Source of the DNA: Orthonyx spaldingii
Lineage: Eukaryota > Chordata > Aves > Passeriformes > Orthonychidae
DNA length: 64,000 nucleotides
Direction: 5' to 3'
NCBI GenBank assembly: GCA_013397795.1
Contig: VZTJ01005968.1
Coordinates: 1-64,000, forward strand
Shown here: positions 59,031 through 64,000 of the stretch, in pieces
Position numbering within the stretch: the first letter of the stretch is position 1
Layout of the letters: each line of letters begins with the position of its first letter
Notes under the pieces: model-generated
Database searches by the model: none
What the model was told of the DNA's origin: nothing
What the model saw: the letters and a program-made list of their open reading frames with translations, nothing else
Position numbers and translations under genes: made by a program

Positions 59031-62000
59031 CAAAATAAACATTGGGGCAGGAGACAGGTAAATTGAAGAAAAACTCTGTAACATTTTAAGGTTATTTCCT
59101 TTTATATCGCCAAATTCTCTCTTTATTTCAAACTCCCTAATTCTCACTAGGTTTTGAAAGTTTCTTGACAGAGCAAGATCTTTAATTATATGCAAGATTT
59201 TTGCATTCCATGTGGCTACAATACTGATATATTTAATTATTTTGTTTGACCATATCATGGTAAGGAAGGTTAAAAAATCAATGTAGCCACACACAACCTT
59301 CTCCAAACTGGATTTTAATCTTTTCCTGTTGATAGTGGTAGTTCTGTCACAAGGCAACCCTAATGCAAATTTAAAAATTAATGGATCAGGCATGAGACTA
59401 ATTATTGTGGAAAAGGCCTGAACTGTGCCTTTTCCAAATAGACCAAAAAGATTGATGCAGAAATAACTCAAGTGGGCCCTACGAGCTTATTCAATAAGGG
59501 TCCACTCAAATTCCATCTGTGAACATTTGGTCGGCCCTTTTATGGCGATGAGGCCATTCCTCCAAGTCCAGATTAATTTTTGTGCACATCTGTACACTCA
59601 CCTAATCCCTATCCACAGGCCACTCCAATTACAGCTAAAAGAACAAGTTTAAAATTGGGCAAATTTTAATCACAGTAAGTTCTGTCGGGTTATTTTAGAA
59701 AATCAAATCTATAAATTTTTTTTATTTTTTAATTTTTTTTAAATTTCCACCTCATTTCAAGAAGAAACTGGTCAGACTGGTGAACCTCCAGTGTTGCTCT
59801 CATGATTCTGATTTTTACTTGGATGCAGAACAATAGGAAGAAGAATCACTGGGCTTCTGGAGCTGTCTGAGTTCAGCATTCTGGTGCTGAAAGTATTCCA
59901 TTGCACAAATCTGGAGTTTACCTGAAGATCAACAAGTAAATTACTGTTTTCAGGCTCTTATTCCGATCCCTGAATGCATACAATCAGCATCATTATTTTA
60001 AGCAAACAATTGCAAGGGCTTTAAATAAAAAATGCCGTGTGCAGAGCATTTACATTTTAAGCACAGCATATTAATAGGAAGGGAGAAGAGAAAGATGACA
60101 ACGAGAAATGTCAGCTGGTTTAATCATACTTAATATGAAAAGACTGCTATAACTTTAAGAATGCAGCTTAGCTGACTTTGGAGCTTAGGTTTTTATTTTT
60201 CTGCTTTATAGCATGCTTCAAAACTACTTGGACAAATACAAAACAAGAATTACAGTGCACCATAAGTTATTTTAATATCCTGTAGTGGTGTATACTTCCA
60301 ATGAAATCCCAAGACTATTATTAAGGTTCTGTGTTTGTGTGAAAATGTCAAGTTGTTTCGAGTGACTACATACTCTAAATTATATATAACTGTTACTTTA
60401 TAGCTAATAGGCACTAAAATTACTTTAAAACAGAAATGTAAAGTTATATTTTCATCCTTTTTGACAGATAATAAAGCTTATTTATGAGATACATTTTCTC
60501 AAGTATTAAAATATATAATGTTTACAAAAAGATTAAAAATACCAATACTTGATATTTAAGCAGCAAACAGAGCCATCATGAAGATATTTTCCTGGATGTA
60601 TCCAGCATGAAGCCAAAGAGATGATAATGCAATAATTTCACTCGTGAAAGTCATTTGTTAAACCAGTAAAAAACAAAAAAAGGCTGTGTCTCCAAATGAG
60701 ATTGAGATGCCTTTCCTCTCGCTGCCCATCATTAAACTGCAGGTATGAAATCCTTGTGTGCATCTTCGAGATGAAACGATGCCACGCGACACCTCCCACC
60801 CTTTATTTCAAACTGCAGCCACTGAGCCACGGTGTTTAATTGCTTTGTTGTCGTGGCCCTGCCCGAGGAGGCCGAGGGAAAAAAAGTTACTCCTTTTTAC
60901 AAGCACCATGGAAAGGGACCTGAGCACCAGAGTGATTTCTCCCCTTGTAAACTCCAGTTAGGATGGAGAATTTATGGAAGGGAAGATTGCTGCCGGCGTG
61001 ATGTACACTTAAGTGCACACACCACCGCTAACCCGCCAATTACTCAAGGGCTCAAATAAAAAGGCTTCATATGCAAATTATCCTTGTTTATTCCTCCCGA
61101 GCACTTAGTAAATAAAAACATATAAACGTCGGGATCTATCTTGTTGTGTGAGAGGTGTGAGGGGCATCGGGCAGCGCTCATCCCGGGATGAAGGCGACGT
61201 TCCCGGAAGGTCGGGAGCTAATTGCCAGCCCTCTGCTGTGATTAGGATTGCCTCTTCTGCTGAGGGGCTGCGCCTAAATTTATGCTCCGTAGTTCTGCCG
61301 CTCTGCTCTACAATATTATGCCAAAGCATGAACAAAAGAAAATTACCCTGAAGCAATGGAGTGCCACAACGCATTGTCGCTATTAATCTTTTAGTAATGG
61401 CAATGCTAATTTGACATGATGCATAGTAATTTATTAATAGAAATATTTGAAGTCCTAAACTTGAAATATTCTGTGCGGGGAAGGAGGGCTCCGGAAGAGG
61501 GTCGGGGGATGCAAAGAATTTCACCTCCAAAGCGCCGCCTCGGCTTTGAGCCCCATCAGCACTAGCCGAAGACGTGCCCTGATGAGCTCTGAATGCTCTG
61601 ACTTGAGGATCCAAACGGTTTTGTAACCCAAACGCCACCCACGAGCCGTGCAGGGCTCAGAGCCTCGCGCTGGGCACCAGCCTTGGCCAAGCTCCTCAAT
61701 GCCACCGTGGCGGAGGACGGGGCGCGACCGCCTTGGCAGAGGCGATGGTTGCCAGGCGCTGGTCGGCAGGGGATGCTCCTGCACCAACCAGCTCGCTGTT
61801 TCCTGGCAGAGGGGGGCAGCTGGGGCGCAGACCCCGGGGCCCCGGGCCCCCCGCGCCGAGCCCGCTGCCCAGCCTTGGTCTCGGCAGGAGCGCGCAGCAG
61901 GCTGCTCCCGGGCATCGGCGCTCCTACAAACTGTTTGGCCGTGGTTATAAAAGGGCTAATCCGTGTTCACATCGCACGGGCTTTGTTCCTTCTCCCGAGC

Positions 62001-62163
62001 CATCATTAACTATTAATCGAGGGTGGGTTTCTTCAAAGGTCTGCTCCATTTGTTGTTTGCTCTTGGAAAACAGGAGCCCGTTTAGGATGCGGGAGAGCGC
62101 TGGGAAGGCAGAGATATTTGTAAACACTGTAATGATCATATTAAAAGAGTAAATGTGATTTAA
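59031..62163. other. Repeat-poor intergenic DNA with CpG-rich patch
   Basis: No mobile element recognised. A minus-strand open frame at 58905-59471 (188 codons) reads through AT-rich DNA into the antisense CR1 and has no domain. A perfect octamer ATGCAAAT sits at 61071-61078. The patch at about 61640-61930 is strongly GC- and CpG-rich, containing GCGCGACCG and CCCCGGGGCCCCGGG words, and it supports long overlapping open frames on both strands. Confidence 0.5.
61640..61930. promoter_or_regulatory. CpG-island-like patch
   Basis: High GC with many CpG dinucleotides in an otherwise CpG-poor window. It could be a small CpG island, an enhancer, or a first exon. Open frames exist on both strands but none shows a domain. 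No TATA box is obvious. Confidence 0.35.
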
Positions 62164-62189
62164 AATAATAATAATAATAATAATAATAA
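62164..62189. repeat. (AAT)n microsatellite
   Basis: About eight perfect ATA/AAT units followed by an A-rich stretch. Confidence 0.95.
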
Positions 62190-63539
62190 AAACAATAAAA
62201 GGAAAAGGAAAGTGTGGGGTTTTTTACATCAGCTGGCCAGAAAACTACAGAAGAACTCCATGATTTGTTAGGAGAGTGGCACTGGAAAAACTGGGCAAGC
62301 CTTAAATTCCACCTGTCTGATTAATGTCAAGGTTACATTCGATCTACATTGGTAGCACACATGAATTTCATGTCCCCAGACCTTTGCAGGAGTCGATGGA
62401 ACAAGAGCCATTATTTATTGGCAATAATGGCCACCAGCCAGGCTAGAACCTGGGACAATACATTAATAGCAGCGCCTTGTCTTGGGAAAATGAGGCCATT
62501 AATGCAGGTCACCTGCACTGCAGAGTGCAGACTGGACTCAGGTGGAAGCCATCAAAAACTTCTTCTCAAACTGGAAACAAGCAGAATTCAAACCTTGCTG
62601 CATCAATTAAGAGAAAATACTTGTTGGTCTTCTGTGGCCCATCGTTCCCAGCATCCTCTCAGGGTCTTTTCACCTTGACCACACCTGCCTTTGGTTTTTC
62701 TCAAGTTTCTTTTCAGATCTGATACAAAATGATAATCCTTTGTTTGGCTTGTTTGGGAATGGGAGATGTTTTAGTACATTTTAAAGTTAAGATCTTCTGG
62801 CAATGTATTGCTCCTTTCTCTTGCTCACAATTCTCTTTCACTGTAAACAACATTTTCAAAGTGCATTACTTCAGAATATTATTGGTACGTCTCCAAATCC
62901 AAGGCCAGAATCTTGCCCAGCAGATCCAAAGCAGCTGCTGAAAATTCATTTCCATGTGGAAACCATAACTCCTGACACCATCAGGAATGGAGCATCACCC
63001 ACACCCCAAACAGGGTTGCTCTGTGCATTAGCATCACAGGTGGCATTGCATATTCCCACAGCTAAAACCAGTGAAAAATTCCCATTTATGTTCTGTCAGA
63101 TTCTCCACACCCAAAGAGTGGGAGAGGCTTCTGTACCTTAGGCAGGACTTCGTTAGCACCACCCTGTTGGACGATTTATTTGTTTTTTAAGAAGTGTGAA
63201 GTGCCTGTGGATACTTTTTAACTTCAGACACTGGAAGACTTCATTTATAACCTGATACCTTATTACTTGACTTTCCTAAACTCTCTTTTCCTTTTGTTGT
63301 TTCAATTTATCTTATATCACCACTCAAGCTCGACAATGATAAAAAATAAAGGTGTTTTCTTTTGTCATGTAGAAAATGTGATTCATTCGTTGTCTTTAAC
63401 AGGCCTTCAGACCACCAGACATATGTTCAATGTTTGCCAGCAATAAAAAAACCCCAACAACAGCAGCTAAACAAATATATATATTTGTAAGGATTATAAA
63501 TCAGCACAAGTTATTCTGGCACTACTTTATATAAGACAT
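62190..63539. other. Intergenic DNA, nothing recognised
   Basis: AT-rich, no convincing exon or repeat. Confidence 0.5.
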
Positions 63540-63700
63540 TAGTGGGAGTATATTTGAAATATTGTGTGCAATTCTGGTCACTATATTACAGGCAGGACAT
63601 TGCGGAGATTGAAAAGGTGCAGTGGAGGGCAACCAAAATGATTCAGGATTTGGGAGCTATGAATGATGAAGACAAATTAGCTGGATCCAGGCTGTGTTAC
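63540..63700 (+). mobile_element. Old CR1-clade LINE, ORF2 C-terminal fragment
   Basis: The frame reads GVYLKYCVQFWSLYYRQDIA then EIEKVQWRATKMIQDLGAM. This is the CR1-clade ORF2 C-terminal pattern 'P.LEYC.QFWSP...KDI..LE.VQRRATK.I..L'. It loses homology at about 63690, before the 3' UTR, and is diverged like the copy at 6655-7418. Confidence 0.85.
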
Positions 63701-64000
63701 TTAAGGACTCGGTTCTGGCGGGCTCCAGGGGAGTCCTGCTTGGGCGCCCCTCCGAGGATGCTTCCCCAGCCCTGGAAACCCCCCAGGACAGCGGGAGAAC
63801 GGGAGCTTCTCGCACAGCTACGGCTCAACGAGGAATAAGTGGACTCGCAGCTACAAGTTGCTGGGGTAGTAAATAATTCAGAAGCATGAAAAAACTGACA
63901 GGGAGGAAATTATCCATCCATTCATGTACTGAATTTAAGATTAGAGGAGCTAAAAAACGCTGCACATAAAGTAGTGCTAAAAGCAAAATATTGCCTTTCA
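63701..64000. other. Window right edge, nothing recognised
   Basis: A GC-rich part (63701-63800) follows the LINE fragment, then AT-rich DNA to the edge. No gene recognised. Confidence 0.5.

Noticed and set aside
61105..61638. 177-codon minus-strand open frame
   Set aside because: GC-rich DNA gives overlapping frames on both strands; no domain recognised.
1..64000. CRISPR array, operons or prokaryotic genes
   Set aside because: No spaced direct repeats of the right kind, no ribosome binding sites and no dense coding. The 20-bp minisatellite at 7821 has no spacers.
1..64000. Endogenous retrovirus or LTR element
   Set aside because: No paired TG...CA long repeats, primer binding site or protease/RT/integrase motifs of retroviral type were seen; all RT signals are CR1 or L2 class.

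Overview
The window looks like bird nuclear DNA from a gene-poor region. Almost every recognisable mobile element is a 3' end of a CR1 (chicken repeat 1) LINE, which is the dominant avian retroposon. These carry the typical 3' signatures: a CCATGGCAGGG block, a 'cttccaacccaaaccattc' block or its reverse complement, and a short ATTCT(G/A)TG(G)-type tail. I see no Alu/B1/L1 SINE/LINE landscape as in mammals and no operon-like packing as in bacteria. Background sequence is AT-rich and low in CpG, with a few short CpG-rich patches. The exact species and locus cannot be read from the sequence. A songbird or other neognath is plausible but this is inference.

I found no complete protein-coding gene, rRNA or tRNA. 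One open frame at 15169-15399 has protein-like composition and ends on overlapping AATAAA signals; it is the only candidate exon I would check, and I do not recognise the protein. The longer open frames elsewhere are either antisense to CR1, low-complexity, or lack any recognisable domain.

Layout. 1-11.7 kb: AT-rich intergenic DNA with five young-to-middle-aged CR1 3' ends (one antisense), an ancient CR1 ORF2-to-3' copy (6655-7418) and a 20-bp-unit minisatellite (7821-7961). 11.7-17.4 kb: repeat-poor block with the candidate exon. 17.4-20.4 kb: a 377-bp CR1 and a composite of two CR1 tails. 20.4-28.6 kb: repeat-poor. 28.6-31.5 kb: an ancient L2-type reverse transcriptase fragment and three CR1s. 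31.5-38.9 kb: repeat-poor, with a triple POU octamer cluster. 38.9-43.8 kb: four CR1 pieces and a large (AAAAG)n microsatellite broken by an assembly gap of 26 N. 43.8-52.4 kb: repeat-poor, with a local duplication at 47.3/47.7 kb. 52.4-59.0 kb: CR1-rich, including a second L2-type RT fragment and a head-to-head CR1 inverted pair. 59.0-64 kb: repeat-poor, with a CpG-rich patch, an (AAT)n repeat and an old CR1 RT end at the right edge.

The long repeat-poor blocks (about 5.7, 8.3, 7.4, 8.6 and 4.5 kb), their AT-rich homeodomain/POU-like word content and the paired ancient sequence duplicates fit a cis-regulatory gene desert next to a developmental gene. That is an inference and needs a cross-species alignment. 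The most interesting unexplained signals are a 38-bp perfect inverted pair 4.1 kb apart (17984-18021 and 22122-22159), a colinear ~110-bp direct duplication (47283-47395 and 47710-47817), three perfect POU octamers in 54 bp (37153-37206), a 22-bp perfect palindrome (56868-56889), and the candidate exon.
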